Positions 37,070-44,113 of a DNA stretch of 64,000 bases are shown in pieces; positions within the stretch are counted from its first letter, which is position 1, and each line of letters starts with the position of its first letter. Source of the DNA: Marinirhabdus gelatinilytica. Its GTDB lineage: Bacteria; Bacteroidota; Bacteroidia; Flavobacteriales; Flavobacteriaceae. The stretch is taken from assembly GCF_003353425.1 (NCBI RefSeq), contig NZ_QRAO01000001.1, forward strand, positions 248,001 to 312,000, written 5' to 3'. A program made the position numbers and the translations under genes. Under the pieces are notes generated by a model, which saw nothing but the letters and a program-made list of their open reading frames with translations, had not been told where the DNA came from and did no database searches.

Positions 37070-37086
37070 CCTGAGCGGAGTCGAAG
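37070..37086 (+). repeat. Short interspersed repeat downstream of ssb
   Basis: CCTGAGCGGAGTCGAAG, the partner of the copy embedded in recQ. It lies 7 bases beyond the ssb stop in a non-coding stretch. Confidence 0.7.
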
Positions 37087-37092
37087 ACAAGG

Positions 37093-37425
37093 TTATTTAC
37101 TCAACATCAGTAACTCATTACACAACACTTCTGTAACGTATCTTTTGTTACCGTCTTTGTCTTCCCATGAGCGGTTGGTTAGTTTGCCTTCAATGGCAAT
37201 TTCTTGTCCTTTTACAACATAGTTTTCTACCACGTTCACAAGGCCGCCGTGTACAATCACATTGTGCCAGTAGGCACGCTCCACCTTGTTTCCGTCTTTG
37301 TCTTTGTAGCTGTCGTCCGTGGCCATGGAGAACTTGGCCATTTTGTTGCCATCTTTAAAGGTTACGATTTCTGGGTCTTGTCCCAATCTTCCAATCAACT
37401 GTACTTTGTTTCTAAGTGCGTTCAT
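37093..37425 (-). CDS. ssb: Single-stranded DNA-binding protein, short form without acidic tail
   Basis: 110 residues, one OB fold. 'RNKVQLIGRLGQDPE', 'AKFSMATDDSY', 'AYWHNVIVHGGLVNVVENYVVKG' and 'EIAIEGKLTNRSW' are the SSB strands. The protein stops right after the OB fold (ELLMLSK), with no Gly-rich linker and no DDDIPF-type tip, which normally recruits partner proteins. It is therefore probably an accessory SSB, with a full-length housekeeping copy elsewhere (inference). The 5' leader contains two hairpins. Confidence 0.92.
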   Translation of the reverse strand: MNALRNKVQLIGRLGQDPEIVTFKDGNKMAKFSMATDDSYKDKDGNKVERAYWHNVIVHGGLVNVVENYVVKGQEIAIEGKLTNRSWEDKDGNKRYVTEVLCNELLMLSK

Positions 37426-37737
37426 AATTTTAAGTTTTAATAATCCGCCAATCCTGGCGGACGGGTTAAACAGTTAAGATATTGTGGGACGTTCCCACAT
37501 TTTTAGCGAACTGAACCGATTTACTTTTTTTACATCGATTCAACAGTGCAAATATGGGGAGGGTTGCAAATACTAGTCGGTTGGGAAGTGTTTATAGTCG
37601 TTTGTAAGTATTTACACTCGTTTGTTTCGGGCTAGTACACCATGAACACTGAAGTTTTTAATTTTACTCTCCGTTTAAAAAAAATTGTTGGGAGTTGTTT
37701 GTATCTTTATAGGGAAGTTGTGCTTAATAACTACTAA
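37426..37737. other. 312-base intergenic region: ssb leader hairpins and cassette boundary
   Basis: Nearest ssb is a 7-bp hairpin (TCCGCCA/TGGCGGA, 37444-37461), then a second (TGTGGGA-CGT-TCCCACA, 37483-37499); both lie in the ssb leader or promoter. The middle is AT-rich with no gene. Toward the right a TATCTTTA -7-like box (about 37702-37709) precedes the orphan gene at 37738. The sequence GTTGTGCTTAATAAC (37717-37731) is the left partner of an inverted repeat found at that gene's 3' end. Confidence 0.5.
37717..37731 (+). repeat. Left boundary repeat of cassette 1
   Basis: GTTGTGCTTAATAAC matches 14 of 15 bases of the reverse complement of 38436-38450, at the other end of the gene between them. 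The single mismatch is at position 11 (A here, G in the complement of the right copy). Confidence 0.65.
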
Positions 37738-38436
37738 ATGAAATTACTTTACTTTGCCCTACTATTTCTATTGGTATCATTTAAATATATTAATCCAGAA
37801 ACGGAATCAACTCCCTCAAAATTAGTTTTTAAACAGTACAAAGCACTAACGAAAAGCGGAATCCAAGAATTATCGGAACTTAGAGATTCAATCGTTGATA
37901 AGGAATTTGCTGGAGAAGATACAGGCTCTAAATTCACTAGAGGAGTTTATAAATCTGCCGATTTGGAAAGCTATCCAATAGATACAACAAGTTTAAAAGT
38001 ACATATTCAGGTTTCTAATGACTCCATTTGGAGGTATACGACTAAAAATGATTCAAAACCAGAAAAATATGTTCTTATTGATGATGCTAATGGTAAACTG
38101 ATATATTTTGATCATTTAAAAGAGAACATAATTAAAAAAGTTGACCTTATAAAAGAGGCAGATTCGGATTATATGATGACAATAGACAAGAATGATACAA
38201 AAACTATCCATGGCTTTGATTGCTTTAAAATGAAATTAATCCATAAAACTAGAAATCCGATATATGGTAATACGATTTATGATTTCTACGTTACTGATCA
38301 AATTGATCTTCCATTTTACAGTGTTGTAAAAATTTCAAAAAAAATCTCCAAGCTATTCCCATTAGAGATCCGAATAAAACCTGAAAAACAAGCAAACCAA
38401 TTAGAGTTGGTTTATGAATTAATAGAACTGAGGTAG
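37738..38436 (+). CDS. Orphan hypothetical protein in cassette-like unit 1
   Basis: 232 residues. It has a hydrophobic N-terminus (about 1-17) that may be a signal peptide, then a hydrophilic, Lys/Asp/Ile-rich body. I do not recognise any domain. It is more AT-rich and uses different codons from its neighbours. The stop codon abuts the right inverted repeat, and a similar repeat lies just before the start, so gene and flanks look like one mobile unit. Confidence 0.6.
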   Translation: MKLLYFALLFLLVSFKYINPETESTPSKLVFKQYKALTKSGIQELSELRDSIVDKEFAGEDTGSKFTRGVYKSADLESYPIDTTSLKVHIQVSNDSIWRYTTKNDSKPEKYVLIDDANGKLIYFDHLKENIIKKVDLIKEADSDYMMTIDKNDTKTIHGFDCFKMKLIHKTRNPIYGNTIYDFYVTDQIDLPFYSVVKISKKISKLFPLEIRIKPEKQANQLELVYELIELR

Positions 38437-38660
38437 TTACTAAGCACAACAACGCATATAATACAGCGGTCGCATTTGGCTTCAATTAAATTCCCTAACT
38501 TTATAAAAAAATTTGGTACAGCGGATAAATCCGGAGTGGCGGCGCCACTGCCCACGGCTGATTCGCACGCTGCGCTTCCCACTCCCGACCTGCGTCGGGA
38601 TGTCGGCACTGCCGATGCTGCCGCTCAAAACCCGCCGTATCATATGCAAAACCGTTGTGT
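38436..38660. repeat. attC-like imperfect dyad site 1 (about 217-225 bases)
   Basis: The outer arms are GCACAAC (38444-38450) and GTTGTGT (38654-38660). Inner arms GCATATAATACAGCGG (38454-38469) and CCGCCGTATCATATGC (38632-38647) pair at 14 of 16 positions, with unequal spacers between outer and inner arms. Both inner mismatches are A opposite C on the plus strand, i.e. T.G wobbles on the minus strand, so the bottom strand folds better. The interior is GC-rich with extra small hairpins. This is integron-site-like geometry with unusual box sequences. Confidence 0.5.
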
Positions 38661-38667
38661 GTAATTT
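38654..38667 (+). repeat. Left boundary repeat of cassette 2
   Basis: GTTGTGTGTAATTT matches 13 of 14 bases of the complement of 39075-39088 beyond the next gene; the lone mismatch is again at position 11. Confidence 0.65.
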
Positions 38668-38672
38668 GAGGA

Positions 38673-39068
38673 ATGAGACAAACGATAACCAAAAGTGATA
38701 AAAATTTAAGGATTCTGAACAAGTTAATTATGAACGGATTCTATAATGGATATATCGGAACTGAAAAGTTTGAATTAATGAGGAATCGTTTCCCGAACAA
38801 TCACCGACTAATCGGAATTGTGAATGACACAGGTAATTACGATTTGAAATTTGACTTTAAGTCACCAATGAACATTTTAGCGAAAGTTTTACTCGGACTC
38901 GGAATTCTGATTTCAATAATTTCGCTGATTAAAGGAATTTGGATTTTGCCGATTGTGTTTGTTCTTTTCGGACTGATTATGTTTGCGGATTTTAAACTAA
39001 AAGAGAAAAAAGAAATTAATATTTTTACGGATAAACTATTGGAATTCCACAAAACGGAATTTGACTAA
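38673..39068 (+). CDS. Orphan small membrane protein in cassette-like unit 2
   Basis: 131 residues from the ATG at 38673, which has a purine-rich GAGGA just upstream; an in-frame ATG at 38730 (protein starting MNGFYNGYIG) is equally credible. One hydrophobic hairpin of about 45 residues (roughly 68-105) suggests two membrane helices, with a short Lys-rich tail. No family is recognised. It is flanked by its own inverted repeat pair, like the gene before it. Confidence 0.55.
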   Translation: MRQTITKSDKNLRILNKLIMNGFYNGYIGTEKFELMRNRFPNNHRLIGIVNDTGNYDLKFDFKSPMNILAKVLLGLGILISIISLIKGIWILPIVFVLFGLIMFADFKLKEKKEINIFTDKLLEFHKTEFD

Positions 39069-39074
39069 AATAAA

Positions 39075-39155
39075 AAACTACACACAACAATGTATAACCG
39101 CAAGTACGGCGGATTCGACTACATTCGAATCCACTCGGAATTGCTGACGTTAGTG
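39075..39155. repeat. attC-like dyad site 2 (about 74-81 bases)
   Basis: It begins with ACACAAC (39082-39088) and ends with GTTAGTG (39149-39155). The centre is a perfect 8-bp stem GGATTCGA/TCGAATCC with a 6-base loop, flanked by GCAA/TTGC pairing. The left arm CACAACAATGTATAACCGC resembles the left arm of site 1 (CACAACAACGCATATAATACAGC). The AAC and GTT triplets and the length fit an attC; the full R-box consensus does not. Confidence 0.45.
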
Positions 39156-39322
39156 CCAAACCCTAATTGACGGTTTTACGATTGTACCTGCGGTCTCTCC
39201 AAACGAAAGCCCAATTGCGATGGATCCCGCAAAAGACCCCCCCAGTGACAATAGCCGAGCACTTGAGAAGTCTTTGATTTTTAGTACATTGCAGCCAATT
39301 ACTCAACTAACCGTACTAAAAA

Positions 39323-40720
39323 ATGATCAACGCATTATTCGCTAAAAAACCAAAATCTACCAAGGAACAAACACTCGCCCACGACACTTTTTTTTCAACA
39401 TTACGAAAACGGGAATATGCACGCTTGGACCAACAAAAGCAGGTATATTTAGATTATACCGGTGGTAATCTTTACAGTGCACAACAATTACAGTTGCACC
39501 AACAACTATTGGCAAAAAACGTGTTTGGCAATCCACATTCCACCAACCCAAGTTCGCAACTGGCCACACAACTGGTTGCCCAGGCCCGCAAGAAAGTACT
39601 TTCTTTTTTCAATGCTGAAGACTACTACTGCATCTTTACCCAGAATGCTTCGGGAGCGCTCAAGATTATAGGCGAATGTTATCCTTTTTGCGAAAATGGT
39701 CATTTTTTGTTGTTTGCCGATAATCATAACTCGGTCAACGGTATCCGCGAATACTGCAAAGGCAAAAAAGGAGACTTTAGCTACGTACCCATTCATTTTG
39801 AAGACTTGATGATCGATGGGGAAAACCTTTCCAAAGCACTGGAAAGCCACCCAAATAAAAAACACAAACTGCTCGCTTTTCCCGCACAATCCAACGTTTC
39901 GGGTGTAAAGCACGATCTGGGATGGATACAAAAAGCACAAGGCAAGGGATGGGATGTATTGTTGGACGCAGCGGCCTTCGCACCTACCTCAATCCTAAAC
40001 TTACAAGAGGTACAACCAGATTTTGTGAGCCTGTCTTTTTACAAGATTTTTGGGTATCCCACGGGGTTGGGTTGCTTATTGGTAAAAAAGGATAAGTTTT
40101 CCCTTCTTAAAAAACCGTGGTTTGCTGGTGGAACGGTAAGTCTCGTAGCCGTTAAGACGCCTTCCCACTTTTTGGTGAACGATCATGAACGTTTTGAGAA
40201 CGGTACCATAAATTATCTGGACATACCAGCTATTAAAATTGGGCTGGACTATATTGAAAAAATTGGGATGCAAAGGATTAACGAACGCGTACAATCGCTT
40301 CAGGATTATTTGGTTGAAAAGCTTACACCCTTGCAGCATACCACGGGTATTCCACAGGTAAAGGTATACGGTCCCAAAGATCGAAAAGACACTGGTGGCA
40401 CCCTACTCATCAATTTTTTTAATCCGGACAACACCCAAATCCCTTTTAACATTGTTGAAGAAAAAGCAAACCAAAAACGTATTTCACTTCGGTCGGGGTG
40501 TTTTTGTAATCCTGGGCTTGACGAAATTAACAGTTGTGTTTCTATAGAAGAAACCGCAAAATATTTTTCCAGCAGGGACGATTCCAGTGAAACAGAATTC
40601 ACTGCCTCTCTCAAAAAAATGAGGGGAGCTGTAAGAGTATCGGTTGGGCTGGCCACGACAAAGCAAGATCTAGAAAGCTTTTTGGGTTTTGTAGGAAGTT
40701 TGAAAGACACCATAGTTTAA
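39323..40720 (+). CDS. Class V aminotransferase-fold PLP enzyme (cysteine desulfurase / MoCo sulfurase-like)
   Basis: 465 residues. 'VYLDYTGGNLYS' and 'NPHSTNPSS' mark the N-terminus, 'FTQNASGALKIIGE' the cofactor phosphate site, and 'SLSFYKIFGYPTGLGCLLVKK' carries the Schiff-base Lys. The Phe/Tyr-Lys-x-x-Gly arrangement and overall order resemble the N-terminal domain of molybdenum cofactor sulfurases more than IscS/SufS. There is no MOSC domain. It probably mobilises sulfur from cysteine; the acceptor is unknown. The neighbouring methyltransferase may be cotranscribed. Confidence 0.82.
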   Translation: MINALFAKKPKSTKEQTLAHDTFFSTLRKREYARLDQQKQVYLDYTGGNLYSAQQLQLHQQLLAKNVFGNPHSTNPSSQLATQLVAQARKKVLSFFNAEDYYCIFTQNASGALKIIGECYPFCENGHFLLFADNHNSVNGIREYCKGKKGDFSYVPIHFEDLMIDGENLSKALESHPNKKHKLLAFPAQSNVSGVKHDLGWIQKAQGKGWDVLLDAAAFAPTSILNLQEVQPDFVSLSFYKIFGYPTGLGCLLVKKDKFSLLKKPWFAGGTVSLVAVKTPSHFLVNDHERFENGTINYLDIPAIKIGLDYIEKIGMQRINERVQSLQDYLVEKLTPLQHTTGIPQVKVYGPKDRKDTGGTLLINFFNPDNTQIPFNIVEEKANQKRISLRSGCFCNPGLDEINSCVSIEETAKYFSSRDDSSETEFTASLKKMRGAVRVSVGLATTKQDLESFLGFVGSLKDTIV

Positions 40721-40757
40721 CTGCTTCTCTTTATCTTTAGCAAAAAATAATTGTACT

Positions 40758-41579
40758 ATGACCAAAAAAACTTCCCAACCTTATATCCTTGGCACCGATG
40801 CGCAAGAACTGCACCGCTTGGGCATACAACATCAAATATGGGCCAGTGAAGCACAACAAGGATGGGCAACTGCTGGGTTTTCGGCTGGACAGACCATTTT
40901 GGACCTTGGTTGCGGCCCTGGTTTTTGTAGCAAAGAATTGGCTTACATTGTTGGGGAACAGGGAAAAGTAATTGGTGTAGACCTTGATGAGGGCTATATA
41001 CAGCATTTTACCCAAGTTGCAGATCTGTACCATTTGAACATGGAAGGCATCTGCTCCAGCTTTAACGATTTAAAATTACAGGATAACTCCTTGGGCGGAA
41101 TGTATTGCCGTTGGGCATTGGCATGGATTCCCAATCCCAAGCAAACACTCCAAAAAATATATAAAGCCCTAAAACCTGGCGGGAAAATGGTAGTGCATGA
41201 ATACTACGACTGGAGCACCCACCAAACCGAACCTCCACTTCCAGGACTCAACAAAGCCATAGCAGCTTGCCTTAAAAGCTTTAAGGAACAAGAAGGGGAG
41301 ATAGACATAGGCCGTGAGCTCCCAAGAATTTTTTCTGAAATAGGTATGCGAGTTACAAGTATACGACTGATGCCAAAATTGGGGTCGCCAAAAAATTTGG
41401 TCTGGCAATGGCCAAAAACTTTTTACCACAGCTATTTTCCGCGGTTGGTAAAATCGGGGTATCTTACCGAAACTGAAGCACAACAAGCCTTTACAGATCA
41501 CACAAATTTGGAAAAAACTGAAGGAGCCACCCTCTTCTGCCCTATGATGGTAGAGGTGATTGCCGAAAAAACAACCTAG
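40758..41579 (+). CDS. Class I SAM-dependent methyltransferase
   Basis: 273 residues. The SAM motif I is ILDLGCGPGFCSKELA, followed by an acidic residue at the end of the next strand (GVDLDEGY), motif 'MYCRWALAWIPNP' and 'LKPGGKMVVHEYYDW'. This is the Methyltransf_11/25 layout found in UbiE/small-molecule methyltransferases. The C-terminal 90 residues form a substrate cap with no recognisable specificity. It starts 37 bases after the PLP enzyme and is convergent with rseP. Confidence 0.88.
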   Translation: MTKKTSQPYILGTDAQELHRLGIQHQIWASEAQQGWATAGFSAGQTILDLGCGPGFCSKELAYIVGEQGKVIGVDLDEGYIQHFTQVADLYHLNMEGICSSFNDLKLQDNSLGGMYCRWALAWIPNPKQTLQKIYKALKPGGKMVVHEYYDWSTHQTEPPLPGLNKAIAACLKSFKEQEGEIDIGRELPRIFSEIGMRVTSIRLMPKLGSPKNLVWQWPKTFYHSYFPRLVKSGYLTETEAQQAFTDHTNLEKTEGATLFCPMMVEVIAEKTT

Positions 41580-41603
41580 CACTCTATGTACTGTAGTTCC
41601 TGG

Positions 41604-42929
41604 TTACTCAAACAGCCACCTGTAAATATCATTACCGTTTGCAAACAGAACCAGGGCAATCAACAAAAAGAACCCTATCATTTGGGCTACTTCCATAAAC
41701 TTGTCATTGGGTTTGCGGCCCGTGACCATTTCATAGAGCAAGAACATTACGTGGCCTCCGTCCAGAGCAGGAATGGGCAAGATGTTCATAAAAGCTAAAA
41801 TAATTGAGATAAGCGCGGTAGTGTGCCAAAAAGCACTCCAATCCCAAGCGTCGGGGAATAAGTTTCCAATAGCTCCAAAACCACCTACCTGTGTAGCTCC
41901 TTCAGCAGTGAAAACATATTTAAATTGGTACACATAATCCTTTAAGATATTGTACCCGTACTCAAGCCCACCGCCTATACTTTCGCCAAAGGTGTAGTTT
42001 ATTTGTTTAAAATTGTTCGTGTATTCCCTAGCTAGGTTATTAATTCCCAATTGGCCGTTTTCGTTAGGGGCAACGGTATAGTTCAAAGTGTCGCCGTTAC
42101 GTAAAACAGTAAGCGAAACAGGTTTTTCTGGGTTTTCTCGAACAATCTCGGACATACTCCTAAAGGTGGTCACATCTGTCCCATTAACCTGTAACACACG
42201 GTCGCCCACTTGCAATGGAGAAGTTCCTGCTGGTAGTTCAGGGTAAATAGTATCGATAACCGTTGTTCGCATAGGCATGAATGGTTCCCGTATCCCTTTT
42301 TTGAACATGGACATGCCAATATCCTCAGGAAGTGAAATGGTTTCCTGTTCACCATTGGGGTGCTGTACGGTTAGCGTAGATACATCCCTAAGCATCAAAT
42401 ACTTGTTGAGGTCGTTCATGTTCTCGAAATCCTCACCATTGAGTTGTAGTACGTGGTCTCCATCCTGGAACCCAAGATCCTTAAATTCCTGTGCTACAGA
42501 AAAGCCGTTGGGCAAGTTTTCGTTGGTCACTATCTTTTGTCCATTACTATAAAAAAGGAATATGTAAATTACCATTCCCACGATTATGTTCACCGTAACC
42601 CCGCCCAACATAATAATCAATCGCTGCCAAGCCGGTTTGCTTCTAAACTCCCAAGGCTGTGGTGGTTTTGCCATTTGCTCCTTGTCCATACTCTCGTCTA
42701 TCATCCCGGCAATTTTTACATAGCCTCCCAAGGGCAACCAACCTATTCCGTAAGTGGTCTCGCCAATTCTTTTCTTCAGCAGCGCAAATTTTACGTCAAA
42801 AAACAAGAAGAATTTCTCAACGCGTGTCTTGAATAGTTTTGCAGGGATAAAGTGCCCCAACTCGTGAAGCACGATCAATATAGATAAGCTCAATAATAGC
42901 TGGATAGCTTTAACGGCAAATGGACTCAT
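41604..42929 (-). CDS. rseP: RIP metalloprotease RseP (site-2 protease)
   Basis: 441 residues from the ATG at 42929; a longer frame starts 24 codons upstream but precedes the first membrane helix. HELGH (zinc) lies in the first helix, two PDZ-like segments occupy the middle ('GDHVLQLNGEDFENMND' and 'GDRVLQVNGTDVTTF'), and the last helices have the PALDGGHV motif, which supplies the third zinc ligand. It cleaves anti-sigma factors and signal-peptide remnants within the inner membrane. Two PDZ domains is normal. Confidence 0.93.
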   Translation of the reverse strand: MSPFAVKAIQLLLSLSILIVLHELGHFIPAKLFKTRVEKFFLFFDVKFALLKKRIGETTYGIGWLPLGGYVKIAGMIDESMDKEQMAKPPQPWEFRSKPAWQRLIIMLGGVTVNIIVGMVIYIFLFYSNGQKIVTNENLPNGFSVAQEFKDLGFQDGDHVLQLNGEDFENMNDLNKYLMLRDVSTLTVQHPNGEQETISLPEDIGMSMFKKGIREPFMPMRTTVIDTIYPELPAGTSPLQVGDRVLQVNGTDVTTFRSMSEIVRENPEKPVSLTVLRNGDTLNYTVAPNENGQLGINNLAREYTNNFKQINYTFGESIGGGLEYGYNILKDYVYQFKYVFTAEGATQVGGFGAIGNLFPDAWDWSAFWHTTALISIILAFMNILPIPALDGGHVMFLLYEMVTGRKPNDKFMEVAQMIGFFLLIALVLFANGNDIYRWLFE

Positions 42930-43057
42930 AATCTCTCGTCTTGATTTTTGCAGGAATCCCTGCAATTTTGAAGCCACAAAAGTAACCTTTTGGCACCTCA
43001 TTTAAAAATAAATAAATACCGTGGGGTAAGACGCTAAAAAGTATTGGCCGTTACACT

Positions 43058-43087
43058 TTTGGATTCCCTCTTTGGGTTGTAATTTTG
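43058..43087 (+). promoter_or_regulatory. Promoter of the SCO-family gene (TTTG-N18-TAATTTTG)
   Basis: TTTG at 43058-43061 and TAATTTTG at 43080-43087, spacing 18, upstream of the ATG at 43108. Both elements match the Bacteroidota consensus. Confidence 0.7.
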
Positions 43088-43107
43088 CTGAAATTTCTTG
43101 ATACCTC

Positions 43108-43779
43108 ATGCTTCAGTTTTTCTCGAGATATAAATTCTTTTTAGTGGTGCTTTTGGTGCTTTCAGCAATCATTATTTCCATTATCTATTCCATTTTAAAA
43201 CCGAAAGAATTGTTGCCCGTATTTCAGCCCGCAGAAGTAAATGCCGAATTGGTAGACAGCACGCTTCATTACAAAAAGAAATACCACACCATTGCGCCTT
43301 TCAGTTTAAAGAATCAGAACGGCGAAACCATTACCGAAGCAACCTATGAAGACAAGATTTATGTGGCCGATTTCTTCTTTACTACCTGCCAGACCATTTG
43401 TCCGGTCATGACCGACCATATGGCTCAAATTCAGCAAGAATTGAAGAACGATGCCGAGGTGTTGCTCCTTTCGCATACAGTACAACCCGAAGTAGATACC
43501 GTTACCCAGCTAAAGAAATACGCCTTGGAAAAAGGTGTTAACGATGAGAAATGGAACCTCGTCACCGGTGACAAAGAACAGATTTACAATCTGGCCCGTA
43601 AAAGCTACCTCGCTGCAAAAGATGCCCCTTACAGCCCTTACGAGCTCATCCATACCGAAAACTTCGTCTTGGTGGACAAGAAAAAAAGAATCCGCGGATT
43701 TTACGACGGTACCCAACCAGAAGCTATTGTGGAGTTACTGAAGGATATTGAAATATTAAAGAATGAGGAGGATCACTAA
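43108..43779 (+). CDS. SCO1/SenC family copper chaperone / thiol protein
   Basis: 223 residues. There is one N-terminal membrane anchor (about 9-27). The thioredoxin-like domain has the copper motif CQTICPVM (CxxxCP) and the distal His in 'LIHTENFVLVDKK'. SCO proteins deliver copper to or reduce the CuA site of cytochrome oxidase on the outer face of the inner membrane. No cox genes are in the window. It has its own promoter and is separated from feoA by about 105 bases. Confidence 0.9.
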   Translation: MLQFFSRYKFFLVVLLVLSAIIISIIYSILKPKELLPVFQPAEVNAELVDSTLHYKKKYHTIAPFSLKNQNGETITEATYEDKIYVADFFFTTCQTICPVMTDHMAQIQQELKNDAEVLLLSHTVQPEVDTVTQLKKYALEKGVNDEKWNLVTGDKEQIYNLARKSYLAAKDAPYSPYELIHTENFVLVDKKKRIRGFYDGTQPEAIVELLKDIEILKNEEDH

Positions 43780-43823
43780 GCACTTAAACTCCTTAACCCT
43801 CAGTGCAATTTTATAATTTCAAC

Positions 43824-43855
43824 TTTGGCTAACGATTACAAATCCCTTACTTTTG
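43824..43855 (+). promoter_or_regulatory. Promoter of the feo operon (TTTG-N20-TACTTTTG)
   Basis: TTTG at 43824-43827 and TACTTTTG at 43848-43855, spacing 20, a textbook Bacteroidota promoter 30 bases before feoA. Confidence 0.75.
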
Positions 43856-43885
43856 CCTTGTTTAAAATCAGTCTAAATAAACTTT

Positions 43886-44110
43886 ATGCTCACTATTGCC
43901 CATTTAAAAAGAGGACAGCGTGCTATCATTAAAACTTTTGAGGTGGAAAATGTCCCGCTGAAACTATTGGAGATGGGCTGTTTGCCGGGCAACGAAGTTT
44001 CGGTGGTACAACAGGCACCGTTTCGCGACCCCTTGTATTTAAATATTAACGGTAGCCACCTGGCAATTCGCAAAGAAACCGCCGCGCTTATTGAAATTGA
44101 ACTCCTGTAA
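43886..44110 (+). CDS. feoA: FeoA family ferrous iron transport accessory protein
   Basis: 74 residues, one SH3-like FeoA domain. 'ERGQRAIIKTFE'-type opening strand, 'LLEMGCLPGNEVSVVQQAPF' and a final 'GSHLAIRKETAALIEIEL' are diagnostic. FeoA binds the cytoplasmic side of FeoB and modulates Fe2+ uptake. It is 3 bases before feoB. Confidence 0.93.
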   Translation: MLTIAHLKRGQRAIIKTFEVENVPLKLLEMGCLPGNEVSVVQQAPFRDPLYLNINGSHLAIRKETAALIEIELL

Positions 44111-44113
44111 TCT

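Noticed and set aside
38412-38722. Short reading frames across the GC-rich dyad, on both strands
   Set aside because: They arise from the palindromic GC-rich interior and have no family-like or codon-usage support; the region is better explained as a recombination-type or repeat site.
39121-39140. Possible tRNA T-loop (TTCGAATCC)
   Set aside because: It is part of the perfect GGATTCGA/TCGAATCC stem of site 2; no acceptor, D or anticodon arms surround it.
37717-39155. A classical integron with canonical attC sites
   Set aside because: The GTTRRRY/RYYYAAC consensus is broken at one or two positions, site 1 is unusually long and no integrase is in the window, so only an attC-like label is justified.
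42930-43001. Longer RseP start 24 codons upstream
   Set aside because: The added residues are basic and precede the first membrane helix; the start at 42929 matches the usual N-terminus just before the helix with HELGH.
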